From Bacillus haynesii (GTDB taxonomy: Bacteria; Bacillota; Bacilli; Bacillales; Bacillaceae), in contig NZ_MRBL01000001.1 in the NCBI RefSeq assembly GCF_001969855.1, positions 186,001-250,000 on the forward strand: a DNA stretch of 64,000 nt. Direction: 5' to 3'. This document shows positions 54,466 through 62,181 of this stretch, piece by piece. The notes under the pieces are model-generated. The model had not been told where the DNA came from. It ran no database searches and worked only from the letters and a program-made list of their open reading frames with translations. Position numbers and translations under genes: made by a program. Every line of letters begins with the position of its first letter. The first letter of the stretch is position 1.

Positions 54466-55863
54466 CTACTGAACAGGCGCGTCTTTTTTATCGGTGTACC
54501 AAATAAATTTACCTGTGTATCCGTACAAAATCGCAAGGCCGATTGAAACAAAGCTCAGCCACATGAACGGCAGATAAGAGAAGGTTGACACGCCGAGAAT
54601 CCCCGCCATATAAATGCCGTTGTCTGACCACGGCACCATGCCCGACGTCATCGTACCGCCGACTTCCGCGTTTCTGGACAGCACCCTCCGGTCAATTCCG
54701 AGCTTGTCATAGCTTTTCTCCATAATCTTCGGCGTTAAAATGAGCGAGACATACATCGCGCAGCCGAACACATTTGCCAAGAAGGCGACGATAATCGTCG
54801 AGAATGTGACGTTGCCCGCAGAAGTCAGTTTTTGCTGGAACTTGGACACAATCACTTTTAGAACGCCTAAGTGCTCCAAGAGGCCGCCAAAGCCCAGACC
54901 GAGAATGATGACAACGACTGAACCGAGCATGCCCTGAATTCCTCCGCGGTTTAAGAGCTCGTCCATAAATTTGATCCCGGTGTCGATGGAAAAGCCGTTG
55001 TATGCTGTGCCGATCGCATCCGCAAAGTTCATGCCTTGGAAGACCGCAGCCCAGATCGCACCCAAAAGTGCGCCGATCGCGATCGTCGGCACAGAAGGCT
55101 TTCTCATCGCCAAAAGAACAATGACGACAATAGCCGGAACAAGCATCCAGATGTGAATATCAAACGTGTTCTGCAAAGAAGCTTTCAAAAATTCAACTTT
55201 TTCCAAATCAACATGTCGGCTTCCGTACATAAAGCCGGTGATGGTGAACAGGACCGCCGTGATCAAATAAGCGGGAACCGACAAATACAGCATCGCTCTG
55301 ACATGGGTAATCACTTCGACCTTTGAAAGGGATGACGCCAGCACTGTACTATCAGAAAGCGGCGATAATTTATCTCCAAAGTAGGCTCCGGACAGCACGG
55401 CTCCGGCTACAAGCGGAAGCGGAAGCCCCAGCCCTTCCCCGATTGCCATCATGGCGATCCCGGCCGTTCCTACTGTGCCCCAAGACGTACCTGTGGCAAC
55501 AGATGTGATCGAACAAATAATGAGCGTGGCAAGCAGGAATATGCTCGGATGGATAAACTCAAGCCCGTAATAAATCAAAGTCGGCACAACACCGCCGGCT
55601 ATCCATGTGCCGATCAGAGCGCCGACGGAAATCAGGATCAATATCGCTTCAAGTCCATTTGAAATTCCGTTTGTAATCGATTTTTGCAAATCTTCATACC
55701 GGTGCCCCAGGCGCAGACCGAGCAAAATCACTAAGAACCATGAAATAAACAATGCCAGCTGAATCGGCAGATCGAATTTGACTGTAAATGAACAAACTAT
55801 CGCTAAAAATGCACCTAATACAATAATGATTTCCAACATTGATGGCAACCGTGCTGTTTTCAA
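54466..55863 (-). CDS. mleN: MleN, malate/lactate antiporter of the NhaC family
   Basis: A 465-residue membrane protein with about 11-12 segments, resembling B. subtilis MleN, which couples malate and proton entry with sodium and lactate exit. Motifs of the NhaC group: TSVATGTSWGTVGTAGIAMMAIGEGLGLPLPLVAGAVLSGAYFGDKLSPLSDST and the VPWSDNGIYMAG segment. Start is TTG 55863 with AAGGGGG 7 nt upstream; no ATG or GTG fits. A cre-like site lies about 20 nt upstream. Confidence 0.9.
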   Translation of the reverse strand: MKTARLPSMLEIIIVLGAFLAIVCSFTVKFDLPIQLALFISWFLVILLGLRLGHRYEDLQKSITNGISNGLEAILILISVGALIGTWIAGGVVPTLIYYGLEFIHPSIFLLATLIICSITSVATGTSWGTVGTAGIAMMAIGEGLGLPLPLVAGAVLSGAYFGDKLSPLSDSTVLASSLSKVEVITHVRAMLYLSVPAYLITAVLFTITGFMYGSRHVDLEKVEFLKASLQNTFDIHIWMLVPAIVVIVLLAMRKPSVPTIAIGALLGAIWAAVFQGMNFADAIGTAYNGFSIDTGIKFMDELLNRGGIQGMLGSVVVIILGLGFGGLLEHLGVLKVIVSKFQQKLTSAGNVTFSTIIVAFLANVFGCAMYVSLILTPKIMEKSYDKLGIDRRVLSRNAEVGGTMTSGMVPWSDNGIYMAGILGVSTFSYLPFMWLSFVSIGLAILYGYTGKFIWYTDKKDAPVQ

Positions 55864-55882
55864 CCTAAATCCCCCTTAATTA

Positions 55883-55896
55883 TTGAAACGCTTTCA
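55883..55896. promoter_or_regulatory. cre-like site at the 5' end of mleN
   Basis: Read on the minus strand, TGAAAGCGTTTCAA matches the cre consensus except one position, with arms TTGAAA/TTTCAA. It lies 20 nt before the TTG start, where CcpA could act as a roadblock. Confidence 0.6.
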
Positions 55897-56038
55897 AAAT
55901 AAACTACATAAAAATAGCAATCTACTTCAATTTTTTCTTAAAAATTTAACTAACAACGAACAGTATACCATGAAAAAGGCTGACTCGGTACCACTTCACC
56001 GCTGTTGTCCTTTCTCATCATAAAGTTATTGAGGGAAA

Positions 56039-56090
56039 GCGAAAACACTCTGTGTTTCTATCCCGGTAAAATGCTTCAGAGTGTTTTCGC
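56039..56090 (-). terminator. Terminator between ansB and mleN
   Basis: 14-bp perfect stem GCGAAAACACTCTG (56039-56052) / CAGAGTGTTTTCGC (56077-56090), 24-nt loop. The T-stretch is inside the stem, so termination may be partial. Confidence 0.75.
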
Positions 56091-56106
56091 ATGCTGTTTT
56101 TCCAGC

Positions 56107-57534
56107 TTAATCCCGATTTAAAAGTTCAGCCCCGGCAATCCCCGGTTTTGTCATTTCATAAGGATTCAAAATCAGATCAAGCTCTTCTTCTGTCAACACA
56201 TCGTTTTGAAGACAGAGGTCACGGACGGATTGCCCTGTTAAAATGGCTTCTCTCGCAATTCTTGCAGCTGCTTCGTAGCCTAGATGCGGGTTGACCGCAG
56301 TAATGACGCCTGCGCTTTTTTCGACGTATGCTTTTAAGCGTTTTTCATTCGCTTCAATACCTTCTACACAGTGATCGGTAAATGAACGGAATCCGTTGTT
56401 CATGATGCTGATGGATTGCAGGAGATTAAAGACGAGCACAGGCTCCATCACGTTCAGTTCGAGCTGTCCGGCTTCAGAAGCAAGGCAGATCGTATGGTCG
56501 TTTCCGATGACTTGGAATGCGATTTGGTTGATCAGCTCGGCCATAACCGGATTAACTTTTCCCGGCATGATGGATGACCCCGGCTGTCTTGCCGGAAGAG
56601 AAATCTCGGCAAGTCCTGCGCGCGGACCTGATGCCATCAACCGAAGGTCGTTGGCGATTTTCGACATGTTCATCATGCATACTTTTAATGCAGCTGAAAC
56701 TTCTGTGTAAGCGTCCGTATTTTGCGTCGCATCCACCAGATGATCAGCGCCGACAAGCGGAAGACCGCTGATCTCAGCCAAGTGCTTGACGACATTTTCG
56801 ATATAGCGCGGATCCGCGTTCAATCCCGTTCCAACTGCGGTAGCGCCCATATTGACTTCATACAGATGCTGGCGCGATTGTTTAATCCGTTTGATGTCGC
56901 GTTCGATCACGCGGCTGTAGGCTTCAAATTCCTGCCCAAGGCGGATCGGCACGGCGTCTTGAAGATGGGTGCGGCCCATTTTAATAACGTGGTCAAAGTC
57001 GCGCGCTTTTTTCTTAAACGCATCAAGCATGTATTCCATTGTGTCCAGCAGCTTTTCCAGCAGCTTAAGCGTTGAAATATGAATCGCCGTCGGGAATACG
57101 TCGTTTGTCGATTGGGACATATTGACGTGCGTATTCGGACTCAGATGAATATATTCGCCTTTCTTGTGACCGAGCAGTTCAAGTGCACGGTTTCCGATGA
57201 CTTCGTTCGCGTTCATATTCATTGAAGTGCCTGCCCCGCCTTGGATCGGATCGACGATGAATTGATCATGCAGCTTTCCTTCAAGGATCTCATCAGCGGC
57301 TTGGACGATGGCATCTCCAAGGCCTTTATAAAGACGTTTTGTCTCCATGTTGGCAAGCGCCGCCGCTTTTTTCACCACTGCCAGCGCCTTGATCATTTCT
57401 TCGTGGATTTTATATCCTGTAATCGGGAAGTTTTCCGCTGCCCGCAATGTCTGAATACCGTAGTAGACATCGGCCGGAATCTTCTTTTCTCCGAGAAAAT
57501 CCTTTTCCGTCCGGTATGTCATTTCAGCTTTCAT
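56107..57534 (-). CDS. ansB: Aspartate ammonia-lyase AnsB
   Basis: A 475-residue member of the fumarase/aspartase superfamily that deaminates aspartate to fumarate and ammonia. All three family blocks are visible: TSMNMNANEVIGNRALELLG, GRTHLQDAVPIRLGQEF, and GSSIMPGKVNPV with the catalytic Ser loop near residue 325. ATG 57534 follows AGGG; a second Met four codons in is possible. It works with AnsA just upstream in asparagine use. Confidence 0.95.
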   Translation of the reverse strand: MKAEMTYRTEKDFLGEKKIPADVYYGIQTLRAAENFPITGYKIHEEMIKALAVVKKAAALANMETKRLYKGLGDAIVQAADEILEGKLHDQFIVDPIQGGAGTSMNMNANEVIGNRALELLGHKKGEYIHLSPNTHVNMSQSTNDVFPTAIHISTLKLLEKLLDTMEYMLDAFKKKARDFDHVIKMGRTHLQDAVPIRLGQEFEAYSRVIERDIKRIKQSRQHLYEVNMGATAVGTGLNADPRYIENVVKHLAEISGLPLVGADHLVDATQNTDAYTEVSAALKVCMMNMSKIANDLRLMASGPRAGLAEISLPARQPGSSIMPGKVNPVMAELINQIAFQVIGNDHTICLASEAGQLELNVMEPVLVFNLLQSISIMNNGFRSFTDHCVEGIEANEKRLKAYVEKSAGVITAVNPHLGYEAAARIAREAILTGQSVRDLCLQNDVLTEEELDLILNPYEMTKPGIAGAELLNRD

Positions 57535-57556
57535 TATTTAACCCTGCTTTCTTTTT

Positions 57557-58546
57557 TTAAATGATGATATCGTCTGCAATTGGCGTTTCCATAATCTTTT
57601 TGACTTCAGCTTGTTGTCCGGTTTTCCCTAAAGCCCACATCAGCTTCGGAACGATCGCTTCGGTGTTCATATTTCTCGAGCGGATGATGGCATCCTGGTT
57701 TACCTTGCGGCCGACCTCGTAAATGCTCATATCCTCTCCTTCTTCAAGGCATTGCGTCGTAATCGTTACAACCATTCCGGAATCGATCAGCTCGTTCACT
57801 TTTTCTAAAATATTTCTTTTCTCAAAAGGAATACCGCCGCTTCCGTAGCTCTCAATCACAATACCTTTATATGAACCTTTCAGACAATCAAAAAACTCAG
57901 GCTTTAATCCGGGATGAAGCTTCACCAGACAAACATCGGTATTTAAGGATGTATCGAGTTTCAAAGCGCCGGGCTTTACTTCGGGAACCCGTTTGTTATA
58001 CTCGATTTCCTTGTCATGAATGAAAGCGATGTAAGGATAATTGATGCTTTCAAATGCATCGTAGCTTTTCGTTCTTAATTTGATCGCTCTCGTGCCTAAA
58101 ATGACGCGGCCGTCAAAGACGACGTATACTCCGCCGATGCCGTCGCACGCAAAGCGGACCGCATCTTTAATATTTTTTTTCGCATCCGTTTTCTTAAATG
58201 TAATCGGAACTTGGGAACCCGTAATCGCAACAGGCTTATCAATATTCTGCAGCATGTATGAAAGCGCCGCCGAGGTGTAGGCCATCGTATCGGTTCCGTG
58301 CGTGATCACAAATCCGTCATAGCGGCTGTAATTCTCATGAACAGCCTCTGCCATCATCACCCAGTGTTCAGGCTGCATGTTGGTGCTGTCTATATCCATT
58401 AGAGATTGGCAATCTATCGTATAATTTGAATGATCATCAGATAAATAGTTGAGAAGCTCTTCCGCTTTAACCCCCGGAGCCAGTCCGTTTTCGCCTTCTA
58501 CTGAAGCGATGGTCCCGCCGGTGGTCAACAGCAGTAACTTTTTCAT
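57557..58546 (-). CDS. ansA: L-asparaginase AnsA
   Basis: A 329-residue type I cytoplasmic asparaginase converting asparagine to aspartate and ammonia. Active-site motifs [13 protein letters not shown] (Thr near residue 12) and [17 protein letters not shown] (Thr-Asp near residue 90). No signal peptide. First gene of ansAB, with a near-consensus promoter and an inverted-repeat operator between it and the divergent repressor gene ansR. Confidence 0.95.
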   Translation of the reverse strand: MKKLLLLTTGGTIASVEGENGLAPGVKAEELLNYLSDDHSNYTIDCQSLMDIDSTNMQPEHWVMMAEAVHENYSRYDGFVITHGTDTMAYTSAALSYMLQNIDKPVAITGSQVPITFKKTDAKKNIKDAVRFACDGIGGVYVVFDGRVILGTRAIKLRTKSYDAFESINYPYIAFIHDKEIEYNKRVPEVKPGALKLDTSLNTDVCLVKLHPGLKPEFFDCLKGSYKGIVIESYGSGGIPFEKRNILEKVNELIDSGMVVTITTQCLEEGEDMSIYEVGRKVNQDAIIRSRNMNTEAIVPKLMWALGKTGQQAEVKKIMETPIADDIII

Positions 58547-58631
58547 GTGCTACACCTCTTTAAGAAGTAGTTTGATACAGTATAAAGCATGATTGATTTT
58601 AGCAAAGAAGGCTTGATACATCAGGAATGTA

Positions 58632-58647
58632 TACGCTTTATGCGTAC
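58632..58647. promoter_or_regulatory. Candidate AnsR operator 1
   Basis: TACGC-TTTAT-GCGTA inverted repeat (58632-58646), just downstream of the ansA -10. Its half TTTATGCGTAC is repeated at 58699-58709. Confidence 0.55.
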
Positions 58648-58657
58648 CTTCAATGCA

Positions 58658-58686
58658 ATTATAGTCCTCAAATGTGAAATAATCAA
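58658..58686 (-). promoter_or_regulatory. SigA promoter of ansAB
   Basis: On the minus strand: -35 TTGATT (58681-58686), 17-nt spacer, -10 TATAAT (58658-58663). Confidence 0.82.
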
Positions 58687-58698
58687 GAAACTTTATTC

Positions 58699-58734
58699 AT
58701 TTCGCGTACACTTTTGCTGATAATGTGCTATAAT
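58699..58734 (+). promoter_or_regulatory. Promoter of ansR with candidate operator 2
   Basis: Extended -10 TGC-TATAAT (58729-58734) with a weak -35 GTACAC at 17 nt. The -35 overlaps ATTTCGCGTAC (58699-58709), a repeat of the operator half at 58637-58647. Confidence 0.55.
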
Positions 58735-58761
58735 CACTGTGTATCAAAAGGAGCGTAAGAT

Positions 58762-59109
58762 ATGAATTTAGATCGATTAACAACACTGAGAAAAAATAAA
58801 AAATGGTCATTGCAATATACTGCCGACCGCCTCGGTATTGCGAAAAGCACTTACGCGGGCTATGAATCGGGCTACCGCCGCCCTTCTTTAGAGGCGCTTA
58901 TCGAAATCGCTGATTTATTCAATACCTCCACCGATTTTTTGCTCGGCAGAGTTGACGATCCCCGGGATGAAAAGGCTAAAAACGAAGCCATTGAACTGAC
59001 GGATTGGGATAAGCTCAAGCTGGCAGTCGACGGGACGCTTCTTTCCGAAGAAGAAATCAAGCAGATGGTTGCGTTTATCAAGGTTAAAAAAGAGCTGGAT
59101 GCGGGGTAA
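58762..59109 (+). CDS. ansR: AnsR, XRE-family repressor of ansAB
   Basis: A 115-residue repressor with an N-terminal Cro/CI-type helix-turn-helix (residues 5-62, WSLQYTADRLGIAKSTYAGYESGYRRPSLEALIEIADLF) and a helical C-terminal part. In B. subtilis AnsR represses ansAB and responds to aspartate. AAAAGGAG precedes ATG 58762. Divergent from ansA with shared candidate operators. Confidence 0.93.
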   Translation: MNLDRLTTLRKNKKWSLQYTADRLGIAKSTYAGYESGYRRPSLEALIEIADLFNTSTDFLLGRVDDPRDEKAKNEAIELTDWDKLKLAVDGTLLSEEEIKQMVAFIKVKKELDAG

Positions 59110-59152
59110 AATGACAGCGGTTAACCGCATGCTGCAAGTGTTATAAAAAGAA

Positions 59153-59191
59153 AAAAACTTGACTGGCTAAAAAGGCCAATCAAGTTTTTTT
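59153..59191. terminator. Bidirectional terminator between ansR and pgl
   Basis: AAAAAACTTGA-C-TGGC pairs with GCCA-A-TCAAGTTTTTT, with one mismatch, loop AAAAAG; T-runs on both strands. Confidence 0.85.
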
Positions 59192-59195
59192 GCTT

Positions 59196-60242
59196 TTATT
59201 GATGTAAAAATTTCACACAAACTGCTTCAGGAGCAGGAACTCCGGACTGCAAAAGCGTCAGCCGGCCCGTTGTCAGGTCTCTTTCAAACAATGTCAATGT
59301 CCCTGTTTCCTGGTTGGAAGCGATTAAAAATTGCTCTGAAGGATCAATCTCAAAGTCGCGCGGCCACTCCCCTTCAGTTGATACGTGTTCAACAAGGGAA
59401 AGTTCGCCCGAATACTCGTTGATGCTGAAGACGGCGATGCTGTCGTGTCCGCGGTTTGAAGCGTATACAAATTTGCCGTCTTTTGTGATGTGGATGGCGC
59501 CGCCTTGGCTCTCGCCGTCAAAGCCTTCCGGCAATGCCGAAATGACTTGAATCTCCCTGAATTCACCCAAATCAGGGGTGTATTCCAACACGATGACTTC
59601 ATTGCTTAGTTCCGTTAATACATACGCATACTTTTCCTGCGGATGGAACTCGATATGTCTCGGCCCTGATCCCGGTGCAGCAGCGTGTTTTTTCACTTCT
59701 TCAAGCCGGTTCTCTTTCAATTGATACGTGATGATATGATCCGTTCCGAGATCGACGGCTACTGCATACTTCTCATCAGGTGAGAATCCTGAATAATGGG
59801 TATGCGCTTTTTCCTGTCTCTCATGCGGTCCTGATCCCTCATGCTGTACTTTTGCTGAAGGCTCAAGCAAGCCGCGGCTTTCGTTTAAAGGGTATGCCAT
59901 GATCGTCCCGCTGTGGTAATTGGCGGACAGAACATAACGGTTATTTTGATCGACGCTGACATGGCAAGGTGACGGTCCTTCCCCGGTCTGCTGGTTGACG
60001 AAAGTCAGCTCTCCTGTTGAACCGTCAATACGATATGCGGCAACCCCGCCTTTATCGCCGTCTTTGATCACTGCATAAAGCATTTCATTGTCTTTGGCGA
60101 TATTCAAATATGTCGGACTGCCCAGCTTTGCCGCCGGCTTCGGCGTGCTTAACGTCTTTTTTTCCGTATCAAGCTCAAATGTATAAATCCCTTCGCTGTC
60201 TGCTTTTGTATACGTTCCGATATAACCTCTGTACTTCGGCAT
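59196..60242 (-). CDS. pgl: 6-phosphogluconolactonase, beta-propeller type (YkgB)
   Basis: A 348-residue seven-bladed beta-propeller lactonase that hydrolyses 6-phosphogluconolactone in the pentose phosphate pathway. Characteristic segments: YIGTYTKADSEGIYTFELD at the start, GPSPCHVSVDQNNRYVLSANYHSG, GPHERQEKAHTHYSGFSPDEKYAVAVDLGTD, GSGPRHIEFHPQEKYAYV and GEWPRDFEIDPSEQFLIASNQ. It matches B. subtilis YkgB. GGAGAGG precedes ATG 60242. Single gene. Confidence 0.92.
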   Translation of the reverse strand: MPKYRGYIGTYTKADSEGIYTFELDTEKKTLSTPKPAAKLGSPTYLNIAKDNEMLYAVIKDGDKGGVAAYRIDGSTGELTFVNQQTGEGPSPCHVSVDQNNRYVLSANYHSGTIMAYPLNESRGLLEPSAKVQHEGSGPHERQEKAHTHYSGFSPDEKYAVAVDLGTDHIITYQLKENRLEEVKKHAAAPGSGPRHIEFHPQEKYAYVLTELSNEVIVLEYTPDLGEFREIQVISALPEGFDGESQGGAIHITKDGKFVYASNRGHDSIAVFSINEYSGELSLVEHVSTEGEWPRDFEIDPSEQFLIASNQETGTLTLFERDLTTGRLTLLQSGVPAPEAVCVKFLHQ

Positions 60243-60480
60243 CTTGATCCTCTCCTTTCAGATACGGTCATTCCTATTTTAACTCACTGAAGCCCAATTA
60301 GCATGAGATGATGTGTAAAAAATCCGAAATGCCGTGTTCCTTCGCATCATCTGCCCTTTTATAACGGAGTCTTGCAAAAAACAATCAAGCTGTACAACCT
60401 ATAAATTTACAAAAGTTTGAAACTTTTCATTCTTTTATCCGTAGAAAAACAGAAGCCATATACATAAGGAGGGTCTTCAT

Positions 60481-60669
60481 ATGATCATTTTAATCCTCGG
60501 AATTATCGTCCTGCTGATGGTTTTTCATTCCTCGCGCGGGTCCACCAGCGGAGGCTCATACGGAGACGGGGGTTCTTCTTCCTTCTTCTTCGGCGGCTCT
60601 GACGGAGGCGGCGATTCATGCGGAGGAGATGGAGGAGGCGGGGACTGCGGCGGGGGCGGCGGAGATTGA
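60481..60669 (+). CDS. Small membrane protein with Gly-rich, Cys-containing tail
   Basis: A 62-residue protein: one N-terminal membrane segment (MIILILGIIVLLMVFH) then a low-complexity Gly/Ser/Asp tail with two Cys in SCGGDG and DCGGGG. AAGGAGGG lies well placed before ATG 60481. Similar Gly-rich tails occur in small membrane proteins of Bacillus, but I cannot name a function. The tail is unusually rich in GGA/GGC codons compared with neighbours. The 235 bases upstream hold no other gene. Confidence 0.7.
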   Translation: MIILILGIIVLLMVFHSSRGSTSGGSYGDGGSSSFFFGGSDGGGDSCGGDGGGGDCGGGGGD

Positions 60670-60780
60670 TAACCGGCCGGCTCTCTTTTTCAACAATTTC
60701 TCAAGCCTTTCCCATCCCGCGGCAGCGGCTGCAAATCTTGCTTTTGCAGCTGACATGCTGTTTTTTTTCACTTCATTCAT
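60616..60780 (-). CDS. Possible small basic protein opposite the Gly-rich gene
   Basis: A 54-residue frame, MNEVKKNSMSAAKARFAAAA then GWERLEKLLKKRAGRL, with an Ala-rich helix-like first half. Its last third lies antisense to the Gly-rich gene. The ribosome site is weak (AGAAG). The Ala/Lys pattern looks protein-like, but the frame could be chance opposite a Gly-rich tract. Confidence 0.3.
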   Translation of the reverse strand: MNEVKKNSMSAAKARFAAAAAGWERLEKLLKKRAGRLSISAAPAAVPASSISSA

Positions 60781-61004
60781 CTTCTAAAATTCTTCCACCA
60801 TTCATACCGTAGAAAAACTGCCGTTCAATAAGCATCTGTTTAAGCAGACAGCAGATTGGGAAAGATGTAAAGACAACAAGATGCTTACTCTAAAACCGAT
60901 TCAAAAGTCACAAAAAATTCTTTTTAAGACATAACATGTAAAACTTTACGCCCTCATGTTCGATATTAAAAGAAGAAATAGATGACGAGGAGGTTTTATT
61001 CCAT
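60781..61004. other. Intergenic region without a recognised feature
   Basis: Apart from the possible small frame before it, this stretch to the next start at 61005 holds only the likely promoter of the 82-residue gene. No hairpin or RNA gene is clear. Confidence 0.4.
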
Positions 61005-61253
61005 ATGATCATTTTACTGGTTTTGTTCGCTCTGCTGATTCTGTATTCGTTCTTCTTTGATAAAAGAAACAACAGATCCTATCAAAAGCCGGATCATCAT
61101 GACATGACGATCCGTAAGACTGCAACTCCGCCTGTCTTTTTGAAGGTGATCGATTCTGCTCCGGAACAGGCGCCGGCCCGGCAGTCTGCTGAAACGATTC
61201 GCCCGAATTTGCAGCTGATCATGGGGACGGGGAAACAACGCCCCAAAAAATAA
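61005..61253 (+). CDS. Small membrane-anchored protein, unknown
   Basis: An 82-residue protein with one N-terminal membrane segment (MIILLVLFALLILYSFFF) and a basic soluble tail (KRNNRSYQKPDHHDM, ending GTGKQRPKK). Its first residues resemble those of the Gly-rich protein at 60481 (MIIL), so the two may share an insertion mode. GAGGAGG lies 12 nt before ATG 61005. No family recognised. Confidence 0.7.
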   Translation: MIILLVLFALLILYSFFFDKRNNRSYQKPDHHDMTIRKTATPPVFLKVIDSAPEQAPARQSAETIRPNLQLIMGTGKQRPKK

Positions 61254-61255
61254 GA

Positions 61256-61285
61256 AAAGGCGGCCCTTGTAAAAGAAGCCGCTTT
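61256..61285. terminator. Terminator between convergent genes
   Basis: AAAGGCGGC (61256-61264) / GCCGCTTT (61278-61285), with one bulge and a 13-nt loop. Confidence 0.65.
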
Positions 61286-62120
61286 ACCTGTTATGTTCCA
61301 CCATCCGGCCAAACGCGGCGGGTGACATCCCCGGCGAGATGCGAACGCGGTGGAGCGCATGCATCCCCTGCTCTCTTGATGCCGCTCCCGGTTCTGTCGT
61401 GACAGCCATTTGATAGCCTGCCTGCTTTGCCAGCTTCAGCGTATCTTCGTTATAGCGCCCGACCGGATAGCTCAGCATGACCGTATTTTGGCTGAACATG
61501 CGATCAAACAGCGCTTTGGAACGCGTCATTTCATCGAGCTGCTGTCCCGGTGCCAGCCCGTTCAATTCAACGTGATGAATGGTATGGCTTTGAATCGAAA
61601 TGCCGCTTCGCCTCATCTCATTCATTTGTTTCTCCGTCAAATGGTTCTTCCCGCCAACCGATTTGCCGATCATGAATACGGTCGCCTTTTGACCAAATTC
61701 TTTTAGAATCGGAAAGGCTTTCGTAAAGTTATCTGTATAACCGTCATCAAACGTAATCAGCACGGATTTTTCACTCGGCATTTTATCTTGTGTTAAGACA
61801 ATATAAGCTTCTTCAGGCGTCAGCGTGTAATAGCCGTTATCCTTGAGCCATTTCATATGTCCGCGGAATTCCGCCTCCGGTACGCGCAGGCTGTTACCTG
61901 ATGAGATGCTGTGATACATGAGTATCGGAATGCGGGCGGGTCCCTTCACTTTGATCCACTTGGATGATGGATCATGTTCCGCCTCCTGTTTTGATTGTTT
62001 TGTCACTTTCTGAGCTGCATTTGGTTCTGTTTTTTCCTCTCCTTTTGTTTCATGTCCGGAACACCCGTACAGCATCCCCATCAACATAAGCAGCAAAATG
62101 AACAGTTTCGTTTTTTTCAC
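61284..62120 (-). CDS. yxkH: Lipoprotein polysaccharide deacetylase YxkH
   Basis: A 278-residue exported lipoprotein: signal peptide with lipobox LYGC (Cys20), a Lys/Glu-rich spacer (about 21-60), then a NodB deacetylase domain. Catalytic motifs: VLITFDDGYTDN with the metal Asp pair, SHTIHH with two His ligands, and SYPVGRYN. It should remove acetyl groups from an extracellular glycan, perhaps peptidoglycan or an exopolysaccharide. It corresponds to B. subtilis YxkH. Start is GTG 62120 with only a weak GCGGGAA site. Confidence 0.9.
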   Translation of the reverse strand: MKKTKLFILLLMLMGMLYGCSGHETKGEEKTEPNAAQKVTKQSKQEAEHDPSSKWIKVKGPARIPILMYHSISSGNSLRVPEAEFRGHMKWLKDNGYYTLTPEEAYIVLTQDKMPSEKSVLITFDDGYTDNFTKAFPILKEFGQKATVFMIGKSVGGKNHLTEKQMNEMRRSGISIQSHTIHHVELNGLAPGQQLDEMTRSKALFDRMFSQNTVMLSYPVGRYNEDTLKLAKQAGYQMAVTTEPGAASREQGMHALHRVRISPGMSPAAFGRMVEHNR

Positions 62121-62181
62121 AATTATTCCCGCTTTCTATCTATTGAATCCTTTTTAATATCGGTGCGGGAACGGGCATTTT

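Noticed and set aside
60640-60680. GC-rich repeats at the end of the Gly-rich gene as a mobile-element scar
   Set aside because: Explained by glycine codons; no target duplication or inverted ends are seen.
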